From: Actinomycetes bacterium
GTDB taxonomy: Bacteria; Actinomycetota; Acidimicrobiia; Acidimicrobiales; RAAP-2
Direction: 5' to 3'
Assembly (NCBI GenBank): GCA_021782915.1
Contig: JAJXUK010000012.1
Location: 1-48,906 of the forward strand
DNA: 48,906 nucleotides
Positions within the stretch are counted from its first letter, which is position 1, and each line of letters opens with the position of its first letter. The notes under the pieces were generated by a model. It made no database searches and was not told the origin of the DNA. It was given only the letters and a program-made list of their open reading frames with translations. Shown here piece after piece: positions 25,206 through 33,284 of the stretch. The position numbers and the translations under genes were made by a program.

Positions 25206-25247
25206 AAATGGTGATGCCGGGAGCAGTAGCTCCCGGCATCACCATTT
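25206..25247 (-). terminator. Perfect 19-bp hairpin between livJ and livH
   Basis: The arm at 25206-25224 is exactly complementary to 25229-25247 with a 4-nt loop (AGTA). Read on the minus strand the stem starts AAATGGTGATGCC and ends in ATTT followed by TCC, so a very short U run is present. In the operon it would act as a partial terminator or an mRNA-stabilising 3' end for livJ. Confidence 0.75.
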
Positions 25248-25262
25248 ACGAGACTCTAACGA

Positions 25263-26468
25263 TCAACTGTGACCGATGGAGTTGATCACACCATTCTGAA
25301 CCTGCGAGAAGTCCACAATGGTCTTGGCATTCAGGTCGCCGTTGGACTGGAACGACAGCGTCCCCGTCACACCCTTGAACGTCAGCTTGTGCAGCGCGGT
25401 GATGAGACCCGGTCGCAGCGACTTGACCGTCGACTTGCTTCTGAAGATCTTCTTCAGCGCTGCGATGATCATGTTCGTCGCGTCGTAGGACTGAGCAGCG
25501 TACGTAGCGTTCGCCGCCGGGAAGTGGGCCAAGGCCTTGTAGGCCGACGCCAGCTTCCCAGTCAGGGTCGCACTGCCGCCACCGGCGACACTGAGGTACA
25601 CGTTGTTCGCAGCGGCAGCGGGCGACGTGCCCTGAACCAAAGCGGGTGAGAGTGAACCATCGCCGGACATGATGACACCCTTGTACCCAGCGCTGTAGAG
25701 TGCGCCCAGGAACAGTCCGAAGTCACAGTAGTAACCGCCGTAGAACAGCCCGGTAGCTCCGCTGGCAACGATCTGGGTCGCGGCGGCGGTGTACTCGCTC
25801 ACCGAGGCCGTGCCGCCACAGGAGCCCGTCTCCGGGTACGTGTTCGAGGTAACAGTCGCACCGAGGGTCTTGGCCTCCGACGCGACCACCGCGGCCAGGC
25901 CCGCTCCGTAGAAGGAGCCATCGTCAACCACGTAGAGGCTCTTGACGCTCTTCGTCTTGACGAGGAACTTCGCGTCAGCGGCACCCTGGACGTCATCGCC
26001 CGCGACAACTCGCATGAAGTTGTTGTTCTTCTTGCCAGTTGCCAGTGCAGCAGCGGTCGCTGATGGGCTCACCGTCGCGATGTGCGCCGCCGAGTAGTAG
26101 GGCTCCGCGGCGCGCGTGGCTCCCGAGAACGCTGGGCCAACAACGGCAACCAATGACTTGTTGTGAATCGCCGATTGAGCCTGTGCCGGAGACAGTGTCG
26201 GGCTCCCCTGGTCGTCATAGGTAGCCATGCGCAGGTTGAACGGAAGCTTGTGCGTGGCGTTCGCATTGTTGATCGCCAACTGGACGGCGAACACCATGTT
26301 CAACCCAAGCTGCGCATTGGACCCAGTCAACGGGCCCTCATACCCAATGGTGAAGGTCGGCTTACCGGCCGCCCCCGACGACGACGCTAGACCAACCGCC
26401 GGCACCGTCAGGGCCAGCATGGCCCCCGACGCGGCAATCGCCACCGTCCTGTTCAAACGAAGCTTCAC
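25263..26468 (-). CDS. livJ: Branched-chain amino acid type ABC transporter substrate-binding protein
   Basis: A 401-residue extracellular binding protein of the LivJ/Leu-Ile-Val family (periplasmic-binding-protein fold type I). Typical elements are IGYEGPLTGSNAQLG after the signal sequence, VAVVGPAFSGATRAAEP, and the ligand-binding LYVVDDGSFYGAGLA segment. Signal peptide: residues 1-28, ending PAVGLASSSG. No lipobox cysteine follows, so it is not an obvious lipoprotein. GTG at 26468 has an AGGAGG Shine-Dalgarno. It probably binds a branched-chain amino acid or amide; the exact ligand is not readable. Confidence 0.9.
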   Translation of the reverse strand: MKLRLNRTVAIAASGAMLALTVPAVGLASSSGAAGKPTFTIGYEGPLTGSNAQLGLNMVFAVQLAINNANATHKLPFNLRMATYDDQGSPTLSPAQAQSAIHNKSLVAVVGPAFSGATRAAEPYYSAAHIATVSPSATAAALATGKKNNNFMRVVAGDDVQGAADAKFLVKTKSVKSLYVVDDGSFYGAGLAAVVASEAKTLGATVTSNTYPETGSCGGTASVSEYTAAATQIVASGATGLFYGGYYCDFGLFLGALYSAGYKGVIMSGDGSLSPALVQGTSPAAAANNVYLSVAGGGSATLTGKLASAYKALAHFPAANATYAAQSYDATNMIIAALKKIFRSKSTVKSLRPGLITALHKLTFKGVTGTLSFQSNGDLNAKTIVDFSQVQNGVINSIGHS

Positions 26469-26656
26469 TTCGTCCTCCTCAACTGTTTTGACTCACTCCC
26501 CCCCACCGTCACCCGTCTGTCACCGAAGACTTCGTCGAGCACTACCGCGGCGGAGAAACCTAGGCCACCGTGGCCATCGCGCAAGAGTAGCAGTGGACCC
26601 TGAGTGCCATTACTCAGAGCACGCTTGGTCGCGTGAAGATCCTGTGACCAAGACGG

Positions 26657-26670
26657 CGAACGAATGTTTG
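26657..26670 (+). promoter_or_regulatory. LexA (SOS) box, perfect consensus, upstream of lexA
   Basis: CGAACGAATGTTTG matches CGAACRNRYGTTYG at every position, 53 nt before the lexA start. It indicates autoregulation of lexA. The divergent livJ gene starts about 190 nt away and could in principle be affected. Confidence 0.85.
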
Positions 26671-26697
26671 ATTCTTCACCCGGCGTGAAGTAGTCTA

Positions 26698-26711
26698 CGA
26701 ACAACTGTTCG
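26698..26711 (+). promoter_or_regulatory. LexA (SOS) box, proximal, one mismatch, upstream of lexA
   Basis: CGAACAACTGTTCG, within the longer near-palindrome TACGAACAACTGTTCGTA, deviates from the consensus only at position 8 (C for R). It ends 11 nt before the lexA start, adjoining the GTAGGAG Shine-Dalgarno. The pairing of one perfect and one variant box mirrors the arrangement at 16740-16779. Confidence 0.8.
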
Positions 26712-26722
26712 TAGGAGACGCC

Positions 26723-27346
26723 ATGGCCGAAGTCCTCACCCCGATGCGACGACAGATCCTGGAATTCATCGTCGCCTGCCAGCGAGAGCGCAATTTCCCC
26801 CCGACGATCCGTGAGATCGGCGACCACGTAGGGCTGCGCTCGCCCGCCACCGTGGCCAATCACATCGAAGTGCTCAAGCGCGCCGGCTACATCGAGAAGA
26901 ACCCTCAGCAGCCGCGCACCCTGACCGTTCGCCTCGATGTCGAGAGCACCGTGAGACGTCTCGGCGTGCGCGACGTGACCTTCGTGGGTGACGTGGCCGC
27001 CGGCGTCGGCGTCCTGGCGCAGGAGACCGAGAGCGAAACATGGTCGATACCCGAGCAGTTCGCGGGCCGTGGCGAGAGTTTCGTTCTCCAGGTGCGCGGT
27101 GACTCCATGGTCGAGGCCGGCATCCTGCCGGGTGACTTCGTGGTCGTGCAGCGCCAGGAGAGCGCCAACACCGGTGAGATCGTCGTCGTCGGCGTTCCCG
27201 GCGAGGAGGCCACCGTGAAGCGCTTTTTCGCCCAGGGGAGCCGGATCGTGCTCAAGCCAGAGAACTCAGCTCTCGAGCCGATGGAGTTTGGCGCCGATGA
27301 GGTCACGATCTACGGGCGCGTCATCTCCGTTCTGCGCCGCTACTAA
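26723..27346 (+). CDS. lexA: SOS repressor LexA
   Basis: A 207-residue repressor/autoprotease. The winged HTH occupies residues 1-65 (PTIREIGDHVGLRSPATVANHI). The self-cleavage site is A93-G94 in DVAAGVG; the catalytic dyad is S128 (GDSM) and K166 (TVKRF). RecA filament formation triggers cleavage and derepression. Two LexA boxes lie in its own promoter and two more before the LysM-nrdR-LmbE-dinB operon 10 kb away. It ends 9 nt before the convergent dapE stop. Confidence 0.97.
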   Translation: MAEVLTPMRRQILEFIVACQRERNFPPTIREIGDHVGLRSPATVANHIEVLKRAGYIEKNPQQPRTLTVRLDVESTVRRLGVRDVTFVGDVAAGVGVLAQETESETWSIPEQFAGRGESFVLQVRGDSMVEAGILPGDFVVVQRQESANTGEIVVVGVPGEEATVKRFFAQGSRIVLKPENSALEPMEFGADEVTIYGRVISVLRRY

Positions 27347-27355
27347 GCACGCCGA

Positions 27356-28399
27356 TCAGCCGAGCCACTCGCCGAGCACGCGCGCGTACTCGTCGAGCTC
27401 GCCAGCGCTGACCACCTCATGCGCCGTGTGGGCGAGCAAGGGATCTCCGGCGCCGAAGTTGGCGGCCGGGACTCCCCGTTCGGCGAAGGTAGCCACGTCG
27501 GTCCAGCCGACCTTCGCGCGAGGCGGACAACCGGTCAAGGCCACCAGATGGGCCAGGCGCTCGTTGGCGAGGGAGGGGGACGCGGGCGGAGCCCAGTCGA
27601 GGAATTCCACGTGGTCGTCCGACTCGAGCACCACCGCCAGGTACTCGCGCAGCCAGGTCTCAGCATTTGCCCGATCCCGGTCGGGCGCCACGCGGTGGTT
27701 GAGCACCACGATGGCCTCATCGGGCACCACGTTGTTGGCGACGCCGCCCTCGACTCGCACGGCCTGGAGCTGCTCGACGAAGTCCACGCCATCCAGGTGC
27801 ACCACTCGCGGTTCGTACGCCGCGACTCGCTCCAGCAGAGGCGCGAGCCGGTGAATCGCGTTACGTCCCTGATGGGGACGGGCGCTGTGGGCGCGCGCAC
27901 CCGTGAGACGAACCATCGCGCGCAACGTACCCTGACAGCCAGCCTCCACGACACCGCCGGTGGGCTCACCCAGGATGGCCACGTCGCCTTCGAGCAGGTC
28001 GGGGCGCAGCTCGGCGAGCTCGAGCAGACCCGACTCGCGCCGCGCGATCTCCTCACGCGCGTAGAAGACCCAGGTGACCTCGACGGGCCGATGGGCCACC
28101 TCGGCGAGCTCGAGCATCACGGAGAGCGAGGCCTTCATGTCGGCGGCGCCCAGGCCGTAGACGGCCCCGCTCTCGACGCGCGCGTCGTTGTCCCCCGGCA
28201 CCGTGTCGAGGTGTCCAGCCACGATGACCCGATGAGAGTGCAGGCCCGTGGTTCGCGCCACCACGTTGTCGCCCACCCTCTCGACGTCCAGATGTTCGCT
28301 GGCGCGCAGGCGCCGCGCGACCAGGTTCGCCAACTCGGATTCGTGACCGCTCACCGAGCCCACGCGCACCAGCGCCAGCGCGTCCTCCAGACGGCTCAC
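27356..28399 (-). CDS. dapE: Succinyl-diaminopimelate desuccinylase
   Basis: A 347-residue M20-family di-zinc amidohydrolase releasing LL-diaminopimelate and succinate. Metal motifs: AGHLDTVPG, GAADMKASL, and the catalytic Glu pair in YAREEIA; a further LGEPTGG and the C-terminal HTAHEVV with the last histidine ligand. The dimerisation lid domain is in the middle. It overlaps dapD by 4 nt and closes the dapC-dapD-dapE block, which supports the DapE assignment over other M20 peptidases. Confidence 0.9.
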   Translation of the reverse strand: MSRLEDALALVRVGSVSGHESELANLVARRLRASEHLDVERVGDNVVARTTGLHSHRVIVAGHLDTVPGDNDARVESGAVYGLGAADMKASLSVMLELAEVAHRPVEVTWVFYAREEIARRESGLLELAELRPDLLEGDVAILGEPTGGVVEAGCQGTLRAMVRLTGARAHSARPHQGRNAIHRLAPLLERVAAYEPRVVHLDGVDFVEQLQAVRVEGGVANNVVPDEAIVVLNHRVAPDRDRANAETWLREYLAVVLESDDHVEFLDWAPPASPSLANERLAHLVALTGCPPRAKVGWTDVATFAERGVPAANFGAGDPLLAHTAHEVVSAGELDEYARVLGEWLG

Positions 28400-29217
28400 G
28401 TCGCGACGCCGTGCTCGCGAAGGATGTCATTGAGGGCCACCTTGTTGTGCCGCTCTCCCTCCTCGAGGCGGCGCAGCACCAGCACGCACGGCAGGAAGAA
28501 CTCCCCGCCGGCGAACTCGCGACGTCGACTGGCCGACACCGCGACGCTGTAGTCGGGCACGTAGCCGCGTGAGATCTCGGCGCCGCTCTGCGCGTCGATC
28601 ACCGGTATCGAGGGGTTCAAGATGGTTCCCGCGCCCAGCACCGCGCCCCGTCCAACCCGGGCGCCCTCGACCACCATGCATCGACTTCCGATGAACGCAT
28701 CGTCCTCGATCACCACGGGCACCGCGTTGGCCGGCTCCAGCACTCCCCCGATGCCCACGCCGCCCGCCAGGTGCACGTTCGCGCCGATCTGCGCGCAGCT
28801 GCCCACGGTGGCCCAGGTGTCGACCATGGAGTTCTCCCCCACCCAGGCGCCGATGTTGACGTAGCTCGGCATGAGGATCACGCCCCGGCTGAGAAAGCTG
28901 CCCCGACGCGCGGACGCACCGGGAACGACCCGCACCCCACGGCGCTCGTAGTCTCGTTTGAGCTCGAGCTTGTCGAGATACTCGAAGGGACCCACTTCGA
29001 GACGCTCCATGGCGCGTACGCGAAAGAGCAGCAGGATCGCCTGGCGCACCCACTCGTTCACCTGCACGGTGCCCGCGACAATCTCGGCCACGCGGATCTG
29101 GCCGTCGTCGAGCTTCGTGATCGCCAGCTCGACGTCCCGGCGCGCCTCGATGCTCTGCGGGCCAACGTCGCCGATCTGCTCAAACCACTTCTCGATGCGC
29201 GTCTCGAGACTCGTCAT
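28396..29217 (-). CDS. dapD: Tetrahydrodipicolinate N-succinyltransferase (proteobacterial type)
   Basis: A 273-residue left-handed beta-helix succinyltransferase that acylates tetrahydrodipicolinate in lysine synthesis. The N-terminal helical domain is followed by hexapeptide repeats with ILMPSYVNIGAWVGENSMV, DTWATVGSCAQIGANVHL and GGVGIGGVLEP, which read almost identically to the E. coli enzyme. This is the short, E. coli-like form, not the longer type described from mycobacteria. It is flanked 2 nt after dapC and overlaps dapE. Confidence 0.94.
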   Translation of the reverse strand: MTSLETRIEKWFEQIGDVGPQSIEARRDVELAITKLDDGQIRVAEIVAGTVQVNEWVRQAILLLFRVRAMERLEVGPFEYLDKLELKRDYERRGVRVVPGASARRGSFLSRGVILMPSYVNIGAWVGENSMVDTWATVGSCAQIGANVHLAGGVGIGGVLEPANAVPVVIEDDAFIGSRCMVVEGARVGRGAVLGAGTILNPSIPVIDAQSGAEISRGYVPDYSVAVSASRRREFAGGEFFLPCVLVLRRLEEGERHNKVALNDILREHGVAT

Positions 29218-29219
29218 GC

Positions 29220-30326
29220 TCAGATGCTACGAGAACGCAGTCGCGCCGCGGCCAGCTCGAGACGCTCGTCGGTCTGCACCACGGCCAGGCGCACGTGCTC
29301 GGGGGCGTCGCCGTAGAGCTCGCCCGGACTCACCACCAGTCCACTGAGCTCCGCCAGGGCCCGGGCCAGTTCCCAGGCGTCCAGTCCCTCGCGCCGGCAC
29401 CACAGGTAGAAGCCGCCCTCGGGCATGGGCGCCTCCACTCCCGCCGCGCGGAGCGCCTCTGACAGCGTGGCCAGTCGCGCGTGGTAGCGCGAGCGCTGAG
29501 CTTGCACGTGCGCGTCGTCGCCGTAGGCGAGGGCCACGGCCGACTGCACGGGACCGGGCACCATCAGCCCGGCGTGCTGGCGCACCTGGGCCAGGTACGC
29601 AACCGCCTCCGGATCTCCCGCGTAGAAGCCGGCGCGCAGCCCAGCGAGATTCGAGCGCTTGGAGATCGAGTGCAGGGCGAGCACGCCCGTCACGCCCTCC
29701 TGCAGGACGCTGCGCGCCGGGCCGGACCAGGTGAAGTCGCTGTAGCACTCGTCACTGATCACGAGCACCCCGCGCTCGCGGGCCCAGGCCGCCACGCCCG
29801 CCAGGTCGTCGAGGTGCCCGGTGGGATTCGACGGCGAGTTCGACCAGATCAGCAGGGCCCGCTCGGCGTCGTCGACCCGCACGCTGGCCAGGTCCAGACG
29901 GCCAGCCTCGACGCGCACGGGCACCGCGCGCAGCCCGGCCAGCGTCGCGCCCATCGCGTAGGTCGGATAGCTCACCGCGGGATAGAGCACGGTGTCACGC
30001 TCGGGGTACCGCAGGTGCCAGTAGCCGGCCACGGAGGCGACGAACTCCTTCGTGCCCACGCAGGCCGCCACCTGCTCGCTCGCAACGCTCACGCCAAAGC
30101 GCCACGTCAGCCAGGCCGAGGCCGCCGCCCGATACTCCGGCGAGCCGATCGAGCTCGGATAGCCCCGCACACCCGCCGCGCGGGCTAGCTCCTCGATCAC
30201 GAAGTCCGGGGGCGCGTCGATCGGAGTGCCGATCGAGCAGTCAATCGGGCCGCCCTCGTGGTGTGCCGCGCGACGCTTCAGCTCGTCCAGGCGCTCGTAC
30301 GGGTACGGCGGCGGGGCGAAGCTCAC
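29220..30326 (-). CDS. dapC: Succinyldiaminopimelate transaminase
   Basis: A 368-residue PLP-dependent class I/II aminotransferase. The Schiff-base lysine is in HSISKRSNLAGLR; ISDECYSDF and SNSPSNPTG contribute PLP contacts. The length and N-terminal PPYPYERL match actinobacterial DapC. GTG at 30326 is chosen since GGAGG lies 5 nt upstream and it overlaps the hflX stop as GTGA; an upstream GTG (30338) has no site. Position directly before dapD and dapE fixes the role in the succinylase pathway. Confidence 0.88.
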   Translation of the reverse strand: MSFAPPPYPYERLDELKRRAAHHEGGPIDCSIGTPIDAPPDFVIEELARAAGVRGYPSSIGSPEYRAAASAWLTWRFGVSVASEQVAACVGTKEFVASVAGYWHLRYPERDTVLYPAVSYPTYAMGATLAGLRAVPVRVEAGRLDLASVRVDDAERALLIWSNSPSNPTGHLDDLAGVAAWARERGVLVISDECYSDFTWSGPARSVLQEGVTGVLALHSISKRSNLAGLRAGFYAGDPEAVAYLAQVRQHAGLMVPGPVQSAVALAYGDDAHVQAQRSRYHARLATLSEALRAAGVEAPMPEGGFYLWCRREGLDAWELARALAELSGLVVSPGELYGDAPEHVRLAVVQTDERLELAAARLRSRSI

Positions 30327-31600
30327 GGCATCCTCCACTGCGCGAAGCGCGCCGCGCCCGCCTCGTCGAGCGCGACCGTGAGAACGATCGCGTCCTCCGT
30401 GGTGCTCGTCTCGAGGACCTCGCCCTCGCGATGCGCGGCGGCAATCACGTCTCCACGCTCCAGGGGAACGCGCAGGATCACCGTGCGGTCGTTGCTGCGC
30501 AGCGCCTCGCCAACGGCCCCGACGAGCGCGTCGAGGTTCTCGTGGGTCAGCGCCGAGACCCAGACGCTGCCGGCGTGGCGCTCGGCGAGCTCGCGCGCTC
30601 GCGAGCCCGCCACGTCAGCCTTGTTAAAGACCAGCAGTTCGGGCACCTCGCGGGCGCCGATCTCGCTGAGCACGTCGTGCACGGCCGCGATCTGGCGTTC
30701 GGCGTGCTCGCTCGAGCCGTCCACCACGTGCACGAGTAAGTCGGCCAGCTGCACTGACTTCAACGTGGACATGAAGGCCTCGACCAGCTCGTGGGGCAGA
30801 TTGGAGATGAAGCCGACGGTGTCGGTGACGAGGACCGTCTCGCCACCGGGCAGCGAGCACTGGCGGGTGCGCGGATCCAGGGTCGCGAAGAGACGGTTCT
30901 CGGCCACTACACCGGCGTTGGTCAGTGCATTGAGCATCGAGGACTTGCCCGAGTTGGTGTAGCCGACCAGGGTCACCTCGCGAAGTCGGCCCCGCTCGCG
31001 TCCTCGGCGCTGGGTGCCACGGGTGCGATCGATGTGGCGCAGTTCGGCACGGATGCGGTGGATGCGCTGAACGAGTCGGCGCCGGTCCACCTCGAGCTGG
31101 GTCTCACCCGGTCCGCGCGTGCCGATGCCACCGGCCTGCTGAGAGAGTGATCCGCCCGCTCGGCGCAGTCGTGGCAGGCGATACTCGAGCAGGGCCAGCT
31201 CCACCTGGGCCTTGCCCTCGGGAGTGCGCGCGTTCTGAGCGAAGATGTCCAGGATCACGGCCGTCCGGTCGATGGCGGTGCGCCCGAGGATCTTCTCGAG
31301 GTTGCGCTGCTGGGCCGGGCTCAGGGCGTGCTCGAAGACGACCGTGTCGGCGTCCAGCGCCAGGCAGATCTCGCGCAACTCGTCCACCTTGCCCGAGCCG
31401 AGGAACGTGGCGGGATCCGGTACGTCACGACGCTGCACGACGCGGGCGACCACGTCAGCACCCGCGGTGTCCACCAGCAGCGCCAGCTCGTCCATCTGAC
31501 GGTCGAGAGACTCGGCCGTGTCGCCCGGAAAGATCACGCCAACGAGGACGATCTTCTCGCGGAATGTGCGCTCGATCAGCGTCGAGGGAATGTACGTCAC
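30323..31600 (-). CDS. hflX: GTPase HflX
   Basis: A 425-residue ribosome-associated GTPase that can split stalled ribosomes. The N-terminal domain contains GGIGTRGPGE (about 157-166) before a basic helical linker; the G domain has G1 GYTNSGKS (213-220), G3 DTVGF and G4 NKAD. GTG at 31600 overlaps the dapF stop (GTGA), so the much longer frame to 31876 is not used. It follows miaB-miaA-dapF, an arrangement common in actinobacteria. Confidence 0.94.
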   Translation of the reverse strand: MTYIPSTLIERTFREKIVLVGVIFPGDTAESLDRQMDELALLVDTAGADVVARVVQRRDVPDPATFLGSGKVDELREICLALDADTVVFEHALSPAQQRNLEKILGRTAIDRTAVILDIFAQNARTPEGKAQVELALLEYRLPRLRRAGGSLSQQAGGIGTRGPGETQLEVDRRRLVQRIHRIRAELRHIDRTRGTQRRGRERGRLREVTLVGYTNSGKSSMLNALTNAGVVAENRLFATLDPRTRQCSLPGGETVLVTDTVGFISNLPHELVEAFMSTLKSVQLADLLVHVVDGSSEHAERQIAAVHDVLSEIGAREVPELLVFNKADVAGSRARELAERHAGSVWVSALTHENLDALVGAVGEALRSNDRTVILRVPLERGDVIAAAHREGEVLETSTTEDAIVLTVALDEAGAARFAQWRMP

Positions 31601-32361
31601 TCGTGATCCCACTCGAGAGCGCCCACGTACTGCATCGGACCGGCGAGGCGGGCCCCGTCCGGGCCGAGCGTCACCCGGAGCGCTCCTCCGGGATTGAACA
31701 CCTCGACGGGGCTGGAGACCTCGCCGCGCGCGGCGAGCGTGGCCGCGACCGCGCACGAGCCGGTCCCGCAGGCCAGCGTCCATCCCACGCCACGCTCGAT
31801 CACTCGCAGGCGCACACGACTCTCGTCGAGGACCTCGATGAACTCGACGTTGGCCCCGCCCACCCGCGCAGCCCACGCGGCCGCTCGCTGCTCGCGCTCG
31901 CGATCGTCCCAGTCGGCGTCGTCGCGCACCACCACGTGGGGATTGCCGACCCGGGCCAAGCCCAGGGTGCCGCTCGGGCCCTCCGAGAGCTCCACCGGTC
32001 CCATGGAGACCTCGGCGCGACCGATCGCGCCGTCCAGGTCGAAGTCGACGTCGCGGCGCCCGGCGTCGGTCAGCACCGTCATGATGCCACGGACCAGGCC
32101 TCGGGTGCGCGCCACCGCTCCCACGAGACAGCGAACGCCGTTGCCCGACATCTCGGCTCGCGTGCCGTCGGCGTTGAACAGTCGCATCACCACCGGCTCG
32201 GTCAGCTCGGCCACGAGCACACCGTCCGCGCCCAGTCCCCGATGCCGATCACAGGCCGCGGCCGCGCGCGCCGCGTTCCACCAGGCGCCCTCGTCCGGGC
32301 CCACCACGTCCACCAGGAAGTCGTTGCCCGCCCCGTGCCACTTCTGCAGTCGGCGTGCCAT
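31597..32361 (-). CDS. dapF: Diaminopimelate epimerase
   Basis: A 254-residue cofactor-free epimerase converting LL- to meso-diaminopimelate with two catalytic cysteines, one in MSGNGVRC and the other in ACGTGSC. It begins MARRLQKWHGAGNDF, the family start. ATG at 32361 with GAGGA upstream is preferred; a TTG at 32394 would instead overlap the miaA stop. Final enzyme of the DAP branch, feeding peptidoglycan and lysine. Confidence 0.94.
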   Translation of the reverse strand: MARRLQKWHGAGNDFLVDVVGPDEGAWWNAARAAAACDRHRGLGADGVLVAELTEPVVMRLFNADGTRAEMSGNGVRCLVGAVARTRGLVRGIMTVLTDAGRRDVDFDLDGAIGRAEVSMGPVELSEGPSGTLGLARVGNPHVVVRDDADWDDREREQRAAAWAARVGGANVEFIEVLDESRVRLRVIERGVGWTLACGTGSCAVAATLAARGEVSSPVEVFNPGGALRVTLGPDGARLAGPMQYVGALEWDHE

Positions 32362-32390
32362 CACGTCCTCAGTCTTCCAGACCGCTTCAC

Positions 32391-33284
32391 TCAACGCAGC
32401 ACCTGATCAAGGCGCTCGAGGGCCGCAGACGGCTCGTCGAACCACTCGATGCGAGGATCACGTCGGAACCAGCGCAACTGGCGACGTGCGAGACGGCGGG
32501 TCTTCGCGATCGCCGCCTCGACGCAGGTCTCGAGGTCGACTCCGTGCTCCACGTGCTCGAGGATCTCACGGTATCCCACCGCCTGGCGCGCGGTGCGGCT
32601 CAGTCCACGCGCCGAGAGGCGCGCCACCTCCTCGACAAGACCAGCGTCGAGGAATCGTCGAAAACGCGCCTCGATGCGCGCGTCGAGCTCGTCCAGGCCC
32701 ACGCGCAGGCCGACCTGGACCACGCGCACGTGGCCGTAGGTGCCCAGCCCGGGACCGTAGGACGAGAACGGCCGGCCCGATCCCAGCGTGACCTCGAGGG
32801 CGCGCACGAGACGCCGGTCGTTGCTCGGCTCGATGCGCGCAGCCGCCACGGGGTCGAGGGCGACCAGGCGCTCAAAGAGCGCCTGGCGCTGCGTCGCTAC
32901 TCGTTCGGCCAGATCCGCGGCGATCTGCGGGTAGCGGCCGGGTATCTCGAGCTCGTCCAGGATCACCCGCGCGTACAGACCGGTGCCACCGACGTAGAGA
33001 GCGCCGTGCCCGCGCGCCGCGAGAGCCTCGGCCGCCTGACGCGCGCCGGCCTGATACGGCGCCACCGCGAACTCCTCGGTCGGCTCGATCAGGTCCAGCA
33101 GGTGATAGGCCACCTCGGCGCGCTCGGACGCGGTGGGCTTGGCCGTGGCCACGTCCATGCCGCGATAGACCGTCAGCGCGTCCAGGACGATGATCTCGAC
33201 GTCCCCGCGACTGAGAGCCAATTCGTGGGCCAGGCGTGACTTGCCCGATGCCGTGGCCCCGACGAGGGCGACGGCCCGCCTCAC
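32391..33284 (-). CDS. miaA: tRNA dimethylallyltransferase
   Basis: A 297-residue enzyme that prenylates A37 of tRNAs reading U-codons. The P-loop is GATASGKS (9-16), followed by the DALTVYRGMDVATAKPT block and the tRNA-contacting YVGGTGLY region; the C-terminus has the WFRRDPRIEWF signature. GTG start overlaps the miaB stop (GTGA), so the two tRNA-modification genes are coupled: MiaA makes the substrate for MiaB. Confidence 0.95.
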   Translation of the reverse strand: MRRAVALVGATASGKSRLAHELALSRGDVEIIVLDALTVYRGMDVATAKPTASERAEVAYHLLDLIEPTEEFAVAPYQAGARQAAEALAARGHGALYVGGTGLYARVILDELEIPGRYPQIAADLAERVATQRQALFERLVALDPVAAARIEPSNDRRLVRALEVTLGSGRPFSSYGPGLGTYGHVRVVQVGLRVGLDELDARIEARFRRFLDAGLVEEVARLSARGLSRTARQAVGYREILEHVEHGVDLETCVEAAIAKTRRLARRQLRWFRRDPRIEWFDEPSAALERLDQVLR

